Of a DNA stretch of 64,000 nucleotides, positions 45,494-55,762 are shown one piece after another. The notes beneath the pieces were generated by a model. The model saw only the letters and a list, made by a program, of their open reading frames with translations. It was not told the DNA's origin and did not search any database. Position 1 is the stretch's first letter, and the number at the start of each line of letters is the position of its first letter. The DNA comes from Jatrophihabitans_A sp035248685. Its GTDB lineage: Bacteria; Actinomycetota; Actinomycetes; Mycobacteriales; Jatrophihabitantaceae. Both the position numbers and the translations under genes were made by a program. The stretch is from positions 62,001 through 126,000 of the forward strand of contig DATFHF010000081.1 of the NCBI GenBank assembly GCA_035248685.1, in the 5' to 3' direction.

Positions 45494-45959
45494 ATGCGGA
45501 AGAATTTCGTCCTGCCATTGGTGTGTGGATTGATCGTCGCCGGCAGCCTGATGCTCGTTTCCTCGAGCTCGGGTGCGGCCACCGCCAACGTCGACCTCAG
45601 CATCACCGGCGGCACGGTGACCGGCTATACCGTGGCGCAAGCCGGCCAGGAACTGCCGGTGTCCTTCACCATGCGCAACCACAGTACGACGACCGCGGTG
45701 AGCGTCGACTTCACCTTCACGCTCAGCAATGCCACCGCGGATGGGACGGACTACGTCTGTAACACATCAAGCCATGCCCTCATCAATCCGGATACCCCGG
45801 CGTGCGAACCCGGCTTTCTCGGCGCGGGCAAGACCGTCGGCGCCGCCATCCTGGTGACTCCGACCATTTCCAGTGGCACGGTGCGGGTCAAGGCGTGCGC
45901 GAACGATGAGAGCAACAATCCCGATCCGGTGCCGAGCAACAACTGCAAGACGGTGAGCA

Positions 45960-45973
<14 letters not shown>
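45494..45973 (+). CDS. small secreted protein with CARDB/DUF11-like domain
   Basis: Function unknown. Seen: 159 residues from the ATG at 45494 (GAGGGGG upstream); signal peptide MRKNFVLPLVCGLIVAGSLM to about SGAATA, then a ~125-residue beta-sandwich-like domain: VDLSITGGTVTGYTVAQAGQ, PVSFTMRNHSTTTAVSVDFT, with four Cys (VCNT, ACEP, KACA, NCKT) that can form two disulfides. It resembles surface-exposed CARDB/DUF11 repeats but as a single unit. The 3' end overlaps the extended reading of the peptidase gene. Confidence 0.75.
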
Positions 45974-48054
<2,081 letters not shown>

Positions 48055-48113
48055 ACGCTAGGCGGTCAGGCAAGTGGTGGTGTTCAGCCAGACCAACGAG
48101 CGCTGCCCAAGAG

Positions 48114-48156
48114 AGTGGAAGGTTTTGCAGCCTACGGCGTCAGATTCCTCCATTTG
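48114..48156 (+). repeat. 43-bp repeat, copy A
   Basis: Pattern AGTGGA-N11-CCTACGGCGTCAGATTCC and on to TTG at 48156. Copy B at 51545-51587 has the same length and direction; the last 26 bases match at 23 positions. It lies between the divergent peptidase and glucosidase genes. Confidence 0.65.
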
Positions 48157-48252
48157 CTGGGTGGGTGGTCCAGGCGGGGCTGAGGGCAAGAGCGCGCCGG
48201 CCTGCGTGCCATACCAACGGTTCTAGCACGGCCATGCTGAGATCTCCGCGCG

Positions 48253-48258
48253 TAGAGT
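48253..48258 (+). promoter_or_regulatory. leaderless -10 element (TAGAGT)
   Basis: TAGAGT ends 6 nt before the ATG at 48265 of the glucosidase gene; no ribosome site is present in between. Confidence 0.5.
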
Positions 48259-48264
48259 CGGCGC

Positions 48265-49890
48265 ATGGGGCGTCCGTGGTGGCAGTCCGGCGTCGTCTAC
48301 CAGATTTATCCACGCTCGTACGCCGATAGGAACGGCGACGGCGTCGGTGACCTTGCCGGGATCGTGGAGAATCTCGACTACCTGCAATGGCTCGGCATCG
48401 ACGCGATCTGGCTGTCGCCGTTCTACCCGTCGCCGATGGATGACTTCGGCTACGACGTCACCGACCACACCGGTGTCGATCCGCTCTTCGGCACCCTCGA
48501 CGACGCGCTCGCGGTGATCGACGAGGCACACCGCCGTGCCATCCGGGTACTCGTCGACTTCATCCCGGCGCACACCTCAGACCGGCATCCCTGGTTCGAG
48601 GCGGCCCGTTCGTCGCGCGCCGATTCCCATCGGGACTGGTACCTATGGGCCGATCCGGGGTCGGACGGCGGACCGCCGAACAACTGGCGGTCGGTGTTCG
48701 GCGGTTCGGCCTGGACCTTCGACGAGCCGACCGGCCAGTACTACGAGCACGCCCACCTGTGGCAGCAGCCGTGCGTGAACTGGCGTAACTCCGATCTCCA
48801 GCAGGCGCAGCTCGACGTGCTGCGCACCTGGCTGGACCGCGGCGTCGACGGGTTCCGCGTCGATGCGCTCCGCCACGTGCTCAAGGACCCGGCGCTGCGC
48901 GACAACCCGCCGAATCCTGACTGGCGGCCGGGTCAGCAGCCATACGCCGCGTTGCTTCCGCTCTACACGACCGACCTGCCCGAGGTGCAGGACGTAGTAC
49001 GGCTGCTGCGCGGGGTGCTGGATAAGCACCCGGCGCCACCTGGCGGATGCGCCCCCGAGGACCGGGTGCTGATCGGCGAGCTGTACCTCACCATCCGGAG
49101 TCTGATGCGCTACTACGGCACGGACGGGCACGGCGTGCACATCCCGTCTAACATGCACCTGATCGCGACGCCGTGGCGCGCGCGTGCCGTCGCCGAGGTG
49201 GTCGAGACGTATGAGGCGGCGCTGCCACCGTACGGGTGGCCGAACTGGGTGCTCGGCAACCATGACCGATCGCGCATCGCCACCCGAGCGGGCACCGCTC
49301 AGTCCCGCGTCGCCGCCGTGCTGTTGCTGACGCTGCGCGGCACACCAACCATGTATTACGGCGACGAACTCGGTATGACGGACGTCATGATCCCGCCGGG
49401 CCGGGTGCAGGATCCGGCTGAGCGGAACGTGCCCGGCATCGGTGCCGGACGCGATCCGGAGCGGACGCCGATGCCGTGGGCCGCGCGGTCAGGTGGTGGC
49501 TTCTGCCCGGACGAGGTAACTCCGTGGCTGCCGTTCGGGCCGGATCTTGCCGCGGTGAACGTGGCAACCGAGCGCGCCGATTCCAGATCACTGCTCTCGC
49601 TCTATCGCACGTTGCTGGCGCTGCGTCGCGCTGAGCCGGCGCTGGCCAGCGGCTCGTACCGGACTGCGCACGTCGACGATGACCTGTTCGTGTACGAGCG
49701 CACCGAGGCGGAACGCACCGTGACCGTCGCACTGAACTTCGGCAGCGGCCCGCGGTCGGTGGCCGCCCTGCTCCAGGGGCGCGGCACGCTGCTGCTCAGC
49801 ACCGCCGGACGGACGGCAACTGCCGACCTTGCCGCGGGGGAGGGTCGGCTGCTCGGCCGGACCGCGCCGTTACCAAGGAGCCCGTCGTGA
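48265..49890 (+). CDS. GH13 alpha-glucosidase / alpha-amylase family enzyme
   Basis: Retaining alpha-glucan or disaccharide hydrolase of the oligo-1,6-glucosidase/alpha-glucosidase branch. Seen: 541 residues; WWQSGVVYQIYPRSYADRNG, region I DFIPAHTS, nucleophile Asp200 in DGFRVDALRH, acid/base Glu272 in LIGELYL, and transition-state Asp334 in VLGNHDRSR; C-terminal beta domain from ~450. No signal peptide, so intracellular. Leaderless-type start. The stop overlaps the methyltransferase GTG (GTGA). Confidence 0.94.
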   Translation: MGRPWWQSGVVYQIYPRSYADRNGDGVGDLAGIVENLDYLQWLGIDAIWLSPFYPSPMDDFGYDVTDHTGVDPLFGTLDDALAVIDEAHRRAIRVLVDFIPAHTSDRHPWFEAARSSRADSHRDWYLWADPGSDGGPPNNWRSVFGGSAWTFDEPTGQYYEHAHLWQQPCVNWRNSDLQQAQLDVLRTWLDRGVDGFRVDALRHVLKDPALRDNPPNPDWRPGQQPYAALLPLYTTDLPEVQDVVRLLRGVLDKHPAPPGGCAPEDRVLIGELYLTIRSLMRYYGTDGHGVHIPSNMHLIATPWRARAVAEVVETYEAALPPYGWPNWVLGNHDRSRIATRAGTAQSRVAAVLLLTLRGTPTMYYGDELGMTDVMIPPGRVQDPAERNVPGIGAGRDPERTPMPWAARSGGGFCPDEVTPWLPFGPDLAAVNVATERADSRSLLSLYRTLLALRRAEPALASGSYRTAHVDDDLFVYERTEAERTVTVALNFGSGPRSVAALLQGRGTLLLSTAGRTATADLAAGEGRLLGRTAPLPRSPS

Positions 49891-50582
49891 GTCCGATGGA
49901 CCGCACCCGCCGGCGGCTGATCGAGATTTACCGTAAGAAGGCAAAGCATTACGACATCACGTCCCGGCTTTACCCGGTGCCCGGCTATCCTGAGCGGGCA
50001 CAACGCCATCGGGCCCTGCAAGCACTCGATCTTCGGCCGGGCGCCAGCGTGATCGACATCGCGTGCGGCACCGGTCTGAACTTTCCGCTGATCGAGAAGG
50101 TGATCGGTCCCGGTGGCCGGATCATCGGCGTCGATCTGACCGACGCGATGCTCGCCCAAGCCCGGGGTCGGATAGCGACAAACGGCTGGAGCAATATCAA
50201 CCTCGTGCAAGCCGACGCGGCTGACTTCGACTTTCCCACCGGGATCGACGCGATCCTGTCCACCTACGCCCTGACGCAGGTGCCCGAGTGCGCAGCGGTC
50301 ATCGCCCATGGTGCTGCGGCCCTTGCCGAGGGCGGACGCTGGGTCGTGCTCGATCTCAAGATTCCCGCCATGCTGCCGCGCTGGCTGGTGCAGCTCGGAA
50401 CTGCGCCGGTTCGGCCTATCACGTCGATAGATCAGTGGATCAACCGCCGTCCGTGGGAGGTGATTCGGGCAGCCATGCACGAAGAACTTGCTGATGTTTC
50501 CTGGGTCGAATTGTGCTTCGGGACCGCTTTCGTCGCTGCCGGTTCTCGCGGCATGAACGATCGGGACCGGGCGTCCGTATAA
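49887..50582 (+). CDS. class I SAM-dependent methyltransferase
   Basis: Small-molecule or lipid methyltransferase, related in sequence to UbiE/phosphatidylethanolamine methyltransferase types. Seen: 231 residues; YRKKAKHYDITSRLYPVPGY at the N-terminus (typical of this group), SAM motif I VIDIACGTGLNFPLIEKVIG, motif II IIGVDLTDAMLAQARGR, and an amphipathic C-terminal part (MLPRWLVQLGTAPVRPI). GTG overlaps the glucosidase stop, a coupling that is not obviously metabolic. Confidence 0.9.
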   Translation: MSPMDRTRRRLIEIYRKKAKHYDITSRLYPVPGYPERAQRHRALQALDLRPGASVIDIACGTGLNFPLIEKVIGPGGRIIGVDLTDAMLAQARGRIATNGWSNINLVQADAADFDFPTGIDAILSTYALTQVPECAAVIAHGAAALAEGGRWVVLDLKIPAMLPRWLVQLGTAPVRPITSIDQWINRRPWEVIRAAMHEELADVSWVELCFGTAFVAAGSRGMNDRDRASV

Positions 50583-50615
50583 CCCGGTAGAGCCGGCATT
50601 GAGGAGGGTTGCCGC

Positions 50616-51644
50616 GTGAATCGCTCGAGGTGGGCGTGGGTGCGCGTCCTCGCCGGGCTTGCGATCGTGGGTGTCGTGGGCTGGCGCCTCGGCACCGGCC
50701 CCTTCCTCGACGGTCTACGAGCCGTCGATCCACGCGCTATCGCCCTGGCCGTGGTCATCACGTTCGGGACGACTGCCGGGTACGCCTGGCGATGGCGGGT
50801 CATTGCATCCGGTCTCGGGGTGGAGTTGTCACTACCGGCTGCGATCGCTGCGTACTACCGTTCGCAGTTTCTGAACACGGTGTTACCCGGTGGCGTCCTC
50901 GGTGACGTGCACCGCGGTGTCGATCATGGTCTGGCCACCGGAGATCTCGGTCGGGGATTGCGTGCAGTGGCCTGGGACCGGATCGCAGGACAGGTCATCC
51001 AGCTCATCGTTGCAGTGGCCGGGATTGCCGTGCTGCCCTCTCCGCTTCGATCGGTGCTCCCGATCGTGGTTGGCTGCGCTGGCATAGCGGCGGTTCTGCT
51101 GGCCGCTGCCGTACGATTTGCGCCGCGTACCGGCATCTCCCGGACCGCACATGCCTGGCGCGTCGCGGCGTCTGACGTGCGCCACGGCTTGCTCGCGCGG
51201 CGGGCCTGGCCGGCGATCACCGCGGCATCACTGGTCGCCGTGGTCGGCCACGTCTCGGTGTTTGTCATTGCCGCCCACACCGTAGGCCTCGATGTGAGTC
51301 TGCGGGTGCTGCTGCCGTTGGCGTTGCTGGCGCTGGTCGCCGCCGCACTGCCAATCAACATCGGTGGCTGGGGACCACGCGAGGGCGTGGCGGCCTGGGC
51401 GTTCGCCGGTGCCGGCCTGGGCGCTGACCGCGGCGTGGCGACCGCGACTGCGTTCGGCGTGCTGATGCTGATCGCAACCTTGCCGGGCGCACTCGTCGTG
51501 CTGGCCGGACTGCTGCACAACCAACCCGTCCAGCCCGGCGCAAGAAGTGGAGGATTTCCAGGCCTAGGGCATCAGATTCCTCCAGTTGTGGACGGGGCCG
51601 GAGCCCACGGACTCACCTGGGCAGGAAAAAGCAAGCGTGCTTGA
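50616..51644 (+). CDS. YbhN/UPF0104 flippase-like membrane protein
   Basis: Lysylphosphatidylglycerol-synthase transmembrane-domain family; such proteins are thought to flip or bind lipids. Seen: 342 residues, about eight helices; AWRWRVIASGLGVELS, FLNTVLPGGVLGDVHRGVDH and GWGPREGVAAWAFAGAGLG are the family landmarks. The GTG start has GAGGAGGG upstream. Residues ~310-324 are encoded by repeat copy B, so the last ~35 residues (after LAGLLHNQPVQPG) are an unusual extension probably acquired with the repeat. Confidence 0.86.
   Translation: MNRSRWAWVRVLAGLAIVGVVGWRLGTGPFLDGLRAVDPRAIALAVVITFGTTAGYAWRWRVIASGLGVELSLPAAIAAYYRSQFLNTVLPGGVLGDVHRGVDHGLATGDLGRGLRAVAWDRIAGQVIQLIVAVAGIAVLPSPLRSVLPIVVGCAGIAAVLLAAAVRFAPRTGISRTAHAWRVAASDVRHGLLARRAWPAITAASLVAVVGHVSVFVIAAHTVGLDVSLRVLLPLALLALVAAALPINIGGWGPREGVAAWAFAGAGLGADRGVATATAFGVLMLIATLPGALVVLAGLLHNQPVQPGARSGGFPGLGHQIPPVVDGAGAHGLTWAGKSKRA
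51545..51587 (+). repeat. 43-bp repeat, copy B
   Basis: AGTGGA-N11-CCTAGGGCATCAGATTCC and on to TTG at 51587, in the same orientation as copy A 3.4 kb upstream. Its ends contain inverted TGGAGGA and TCCTCCA, so it can also fold as a hairpin. It lies inside the 3' end of the flippase-like gene. Confidence 0.65.
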
Positions 51645-51652
51645 TTGTTTTT
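51626..51652. terminator. A-run/hairpin/T-run, terminator-like
   Basis: AAAAA (51626-51630), stem CAAG (51632-51635) with CTTG (51640-51643) around CGTG, then ATTG and TTTTT (51648-51652). The short stem is weak, but the extended A/T pairing and T-run stand out in this high-GC window. It covers the flippase stop codon and precedes the next promoter. Confidence 0.4.
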
Positions 51653-51655
51653 CGA

Positions 51656-51661
51656 TAGGCT
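51656..51661 (+). promoter_or_regulatory. leaderless -10 element (TAGGCT)
   Basis: TAGGCT ends 6 nt before the GTG at 51668, the first gene of the carboxylase operon. Confidence 0.5.
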
Positions 51662-51667
51662 GACCGG

Positions 51668-52465
51668 GTGTCCGATCTCGATCTGGTACTGCCCGACCTG
51701 CTAGCCGAGAGCGCCCAGCTGGAAAGCCTGGTGGCCGACCTGCCGGCGACGGACTGGGCGCTGGCCACCCCGGCCGCCGGTTGGAGCATCGCCCACCAGA
51801 TCGCCCATCTGAATTGGACGGACGAACTGGCCCTGCTCGCGATCACCGACCCGGCCGGTTTCGCCGATGCGGTTCGGCAAGCGGCGGCCGATCCGGTCGC
51901 GATGGTCGACCGGGCAGCGGCGGATGGCGCCGCGCTGCCGCCGCAAGAGCTGCTCAGCCGCTGGCAGTCCGGCCGGGCGCAGCTGGCGGCCGCGCTGTCC
52001 GCTGTGCCGGACGGCGGCAAGGTGCCTTGGTTCGGCCCGCCGATGAGCGCGACCTCGATGGCCACCGCCCGGCTGATGGAGACCTGGGCACACGGGCTGG
52101 ATGTCGCCGACGCGCTCGGCGTGCCGATGCCGGCCACCGCCCGGCTGCGGCACATCGCTCGGCTGGCGGTGCGCACTCGGGACTTCGCGTTCGGCGTGCA
52201 TGGATTGGCCGTGCCGGCCGAGCAGTTCTGGGTCGAGCTGACCGGACCGGACGGCGACCGGTGGACGTTCGGACCTCCGGACGCCAGCCAACGGGTCACC
52301 GGGCCGGCGCTCGACCTGTGCCTGTTGGCCACCCAGCGCCGGCACCGCGACGACCTGGCACTGCACGCCGAGGGGCCGGATGCCGAGACCTGGCTAGGCC
52401 TGGCCCAGGCCTTTGCCGGACCGCCCGGCTCGGGCCGGCAACCGGGTCAGCCAGCCGCTCGATGA
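51668..52465 (+). CDS. TIGR03084 family metal-binding protein (DinB/MDMPI-like)
   Basis: Maleylpyruvate isomerase-like fold with a probable divalent-metal site; reaction unknown. Seen: 265 residues; metal ligand pattern His in GWSIAHQIAHLNWTDE and a second His in METWAHGLDVADALG, with RLRHIARLAVRTRDFAF characteristic of TIGR03084; C-terminal beta domain ending in a Pro/Gly-rich tail. It is the first gene of an operon with an acyl-CoA carboxylase and overlaps the AtuA-like gene by ATGA. Family members often sit in such branched-chain or terpenoid acyl-CoA operons. Confidence 0.88.
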   Translation: MSDLDLVLPDLLAESAQLESLVADLPATDWALATPAAGWSIAHQIAHLNWTDELALLAITDPAGFADAVRQAAADPVAMVDRAAADGAALPPQELLSRWQSGRAQLAAALSAVPDGGKVPWFGPPMSATSMATARLMETWAHGLDVADALGVPMPATARLRHIARLAVRTRDFAFGVHGLAVPAEQFWVELTGPDGDRWTFGPPDASQRVTGPALDLCLLATQRRHRDDLALHAEGPDAETWLGLAQAFAGPPGSGRQPGQPAAR

Positions 52466-54162
52466 CGGCAGCACCGGCCGTCCCACTGCGGATCGGCAAC
52501 GCCTCCGGCTTCTACGGCGATCGGTTCAGCGCCGTCCAGGAGATGCTGGACGGCGGCGAGCTCGACGTGCTGACCGGCGATTACCTGGCCGAGCTGACCA
52601 TGCTGATCCTGGCCCGCGACCGAGCCCGTGACCCCGAACTGGGTTACGCGAAGACCTTTCTGCGGCAACTGGAAACCACGCTCGGACCCGCGTTGGACCG
52701 GGGCGTGCGTATCGTCAGCAACGCCGGTGGGCTGAACCCGGCCGGGCTGGCGGCCGCGATCAGCGCGCTGGCCGGTCGGCTCGGCCTGAACCCGCGAATC
52801 GGTTACCTGTCCGGCGACGATGTCCGCGACCAGGTCGCCGAGCATGGACTGGGCAAACCACTGGCCGCCAACGCCTACCTGGGCGGCTGGGGGATTGCCG
52901 ACTGCCTAGCCGCAGGCGCTGACATCGTGGTCACCGGCCGGGTCACCGACGCCTCGCTGGTACTCGGGCCGGCCGCCGCGCATTTCGGCTGGGGCCGGCA
53001 GGACTTCGATCAGCTGGCCGGCGCGGTGGTGGCCGGGCACGTGCTCGAGTGCGGCACCCAGGCCACCGGCGGCAACTACCCGTTCTTCACCGAGATCGCC
53101 GACCTGCGCCGGCCCGGCTTCCCGATCGCCGAGCTGTATCCGGACGGTTCGGCGGTGATCACCAAACATCCCGGCACCGGCGGAGCGGTCAGCATCGGTA
53201 CGGTCACCGCCCAGCTGCTGTACGAGATCGCCGGTCCGCGCTATGCCGGCCCGGACGTGACCAGCCGGTTCGACACCATCCAACTGCGTCAGGACGGCCC
53301 GGATCGGGTGCTGATCAGCGGGGTAACCGGCGAGCCGCCACCACCGTCCTACAAGGTTTCGCTCAACAGTATCGGGGGATACCGCAACGAGGTGCGGTTC
53401 GTGCTGACCGGCTTGGATATCGAGGCCAAGGCCGAACTGGTGCGCCGGCAGCTTGCCGGCATCGACGCCGACGAGGTGGCGTGGACGCTGGCCCGCACCG
53501 ACCACCCCGATGCCGACTCCGAGGAGCAGGCCAGCGCGACGCTGCGATGCGTGGTGCGCTCGCCCGACGAGGGCCGGATCGGCCGAAAATTCTCCGACGC
53601 CGCGGTGCAATTGGCGCTCGGCAGCTATCCCGGCTGCCACCTGGCCGAGCCGCCTGGCCCGGCCAGCCCGTTCGGGGTGTTCGAGCCGGGCTACCTGCCG
53701 GTGTCGGCGGTTCGGCAGCTGGCGGTGTTGCCGGACGGCAGCAGCCAGCAGGTCGCGCCGGTGGGCAGCTATCGGGAACTGGCCGAGCTACCCGAGCCGC
53801 AGTTGCCGGCCAGCTACTCCGCCGGACCCACCAGGCGACTACCGCTGGGCACCGTGCTCGGCGCGCGCAGCGGTGACAAGGGCGGCTCGGCCAACCTGGG
53901 CATCTGGGTGCGCGAGCCACGAATGTATGGCTGGTTGCTGGCCACGCTGACCGAATCGGGGCTGCGCACGCTGCTGCCCGAGCTGGCCGAACTGCCGATC
54001 CACCGCTATCTACTGCCTAATCTCACCGCGATGAACTTCGTGATCGACGGCCTGCTCGGCCGCGGGGTCGGCTACCAGGCCCGGTTCGACCCGCAGGCCA
54101 AGGGGCTGGCCGAGTGGTTGCGGTCCCGCACGGCCGAGATTCCCGAGGAGTTCCTGCCATGA
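52462..54162 (+). CDS. AtuA-like (DUF1446) acyclic terpene utilisation protein
   Basis: Protein of the AtuA/DUF1446 family, required for citronellol/geraniol catabolism in Pseudomonas; biochemical role unclear. Seen: 566 residues; RIGNASGFYGDRFSAVQEML, GDYLAELTMLILARDRA, SNAGGLNPAG, TGRVTDASLVLGPAA and the C-terminal domain (from ~450) with LGARSGDKGGSANLGIWVRE. ATGA overlaps link it to both neighbours. With the carboxylase pair it suggests carboxylation of a beta-branched enoyl-CoA. Confidence 0.92.
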   Translation: MTAAPAVPLRIGNASGFYGDRFSAVQEMLDGGELDVLTGDYLAELTMLILARDRARDPELGYAKTFLRQLETTLGPALDRGVRIVSNAGGLNPAGLAAAISALAGRLGLNPRIGYLSGDDVRDQVAEHGLGKPLAANAYLGGWGIADCLAAGADIVVTGRVTDASLVLGPAAAHFGWGRQDFDQLAGAVVAGHVLECGTQATGGNYPFFTEIADLRRPGFPIAELYPDGSAVITKHPGTGGAVSIGTVTAQLLYEIAGPRYAGPDVTSRFDTIQLRQDGPDRVLISGVTGEPPPPSYKVSLNSIGGYRNEVRFVLTGLDIEAKAELVRRQLAGIDADEVAWTLARTDHPDADSEEQASATLRCVVRSPDEGRIGRKFSDAAVQLALGSYPGCHLAEPPGPASPFGVFEPGYLPVSAVRQLAVLPDGSSQQVAPVGSYRELAELPEPQLPASYSAGPTRRLPLGTVLGARSGDKGGSANLGIWVREPRMYGWLLATLTESGLRTLLPELAELPIHRYLLPNLTAMNFVIDGLLGRGVGYQARFDPQAKGLAEWLRSRTAEIPEEFLP

Positions 54163-55757
54163 CGGTGCTGCGCTCGGTGCTGGATACCGGTAGCGCCGGC
54201 TACGCCGAGAACCGGGCGGCGATGCTCGGCAAGCTCGCCGAGCTCGACGTCGAACATGCCAAGGCGGTAGCCGGCGGCGGACCGAAGTACACCGAGCGGC
54301 ATCATGCGCGGGGCAAGTTGCTGGCCCGCGAGCGGATCGAACTGCTGCTTGATGAGGGCGCGCCGTTCCTGGAACTGTCGCCGCTGGCGGCCTGGGGCAG
54401 CGAGTTCGCGGTGGGTGCCAGCGTGGTTACCGGCATCGGCACGGTCAGTGGCGTGGAGTGCGTAATCGTGGCCAATGACCCGACGGTAAAAGGTGGTTCG
54501 AGCAATCCGTGGACTACCCGCAAGGTGTTTCGAGCCAACGACATCGCGCTGGCCAACCGGCTGCCGATGATCTCGCTGGTCGAGTCCGGTGGCGCGGATC
54601 TGCCTACTCAGAAGAAGATCTTCATTCCCGGCGGCCGGCTGTTCCGGGACTTGACCCGACTGTCCGCGGCCGGCATCCCGACCATTGCATTGGTATTCGG
54701 CAACTCGACGGCCGGCGGTGCGTACGTGCCCGGCATGTCAGATCACGTGGTGATGATCGAGGGCCGGTCCAAGGTGTTCCTGGCCGGGCCGCCGCTGGTC
54801 AAGATGGCCACCGGGGAGGATGCCGATTCCGAATCCCTCGGTGGAGCAAGGATGCACGCCGAGCGGTCCGGCCTGGCCGACTACCTCGCCCGGGACGAAC
54901 CGGATGCGATCCGGATCGGCCGGCGGATCGTGGCCAGGCTGAACTGGCGAAAGCAGGGTCCGGTGCCGACCGGCCAGGCCGTCGAGCCGTTGTTCGACGC
55001 GGACGAACTGCTCGGCATTGTCGGCAGCGACCTGCGGATGCCCTTTGACCCCAGGGAGATTCTGGCCCGGATCGCGGACGGCTCAGAGTTCGACGAGTTC
55101 AAACCGGCGTACGGGTCGAGCTTGGTTACCGGTTGGGCCGAGCTGCACGGTTACCCGATAGGCGTGCTGGCCAACGCCCGTGGCGTGCTGTTCAGCGCCG
55201 AGTCGCAAAAGGCGGCGCAGTTCATCCAGCTGGCCAACCGCAGCGACACCCCGTTGCTGTTCCTGCACAACACCACCGGCTACATGGTGGGACAACGCTA
55301 CGAGCAGGACGGCATCATCAAGCACGGCGCGATGATGATCAATGCGGTGTCCAACTCGACGGTTCCGCATATTTCGGTGCTGATCGGGGCGTCCTACGGC
55401 GCCGGTCACTACGGCATGTGTGGCCGGGCGTTCGACCCGCGGTTCCTGTTCGCCTGGCCGAGTGCCAAGGCCGCGGTGATGGGGCCGCAACAGCTCGCCG
55501 GGGTGTTGTCGCTGGTGGCTCGGGCCGCCACTGAGGCACGCGGCCAGAGCTATGACGAGGCCGCCGACGCCGCCATGCGCTCGGCCGTCGAGGGCCAGAT
55601 CGAAGCGGAATCGTTGCCGATGTTCCTGTCCGGCCGGCTCTACGACGACGGCGTCATCGATCCGCGCGATACCCGGACGGTGCTCGGACTGTGCCTGTCG
55701 GCGATCGCCAGCGGTCCGGTCCGGGGCACCGGCAACTTCGGCGTCTTCCGGATGTGA
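54159..55757 (+). CDS. acyl-CoA carboxylase beta subunit (MCC/GCC-like)
   Basis: Carboxyltransferase subunit moving CO2 from carboxybiotin to an acyl-CoA. Seen: 532 residues; N-terminal crotonase-like half with HHARGKLLARERIELLLDEG, SLVESGGADLPTQ, FGNSTAGGAYVPGMSDH, and a C-terminal half with TTGYMVGQRYEQDGIIKHGA and IGASYGAGHYGMCGRAF. These regions are closest in my judgement to methylcrotonyl- and geranyl-CoA carboxylase beta subunits rather than acetyl-/propionyl-CoA types. ATG overlaps the AtuA-like stop. Confidence 0.93.
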   Translation: MTVLRSVLDTGSAGYAENRAAMLGKLAELDVEHAKAVAGGGPKYTERHHARGKLLARERIELLLDEGAPFLELSPLAAWGSEFAVGASVVTGIGTVSGVECVIVANDPTVKGGSSNPWTTRKVFRANDIALANRLPMISLVESGGADLPTQKKIFIPGGRLFRDLTRLSAAGIPTIALVFGNSTAGGAYVPGMSDHVVMIEGRSKVFLAGPPLVKMATGEDADSESLGGARMHAERSGLADYLARDEPDAIRIGRRIVARLNWRKQGPVPTGQAVEPLFDADELLGIVGSDLRMPFDPREILARIADGSEFDEFKPAYGSSLVTGWAELHGYPIGVLANARGVLFSAESQKAAQFIQLANRSDTPLLFLHNTTGYMVGQRYEQDGIIKHGAMMINAVSNSTVPHISVLIGASYGAGHYGMCGRAFDPRFLFAWPSAKAAVMGPQQLAGVLSLVARAATEARGQSYDEAADAAMRSAVEGQIEAESLPMFLSGRLYDDGVIDPRDTRTVLGLCLSAIASGPVRGTGNFGVFRM

Positions 55758-55762
55758 GGCAG

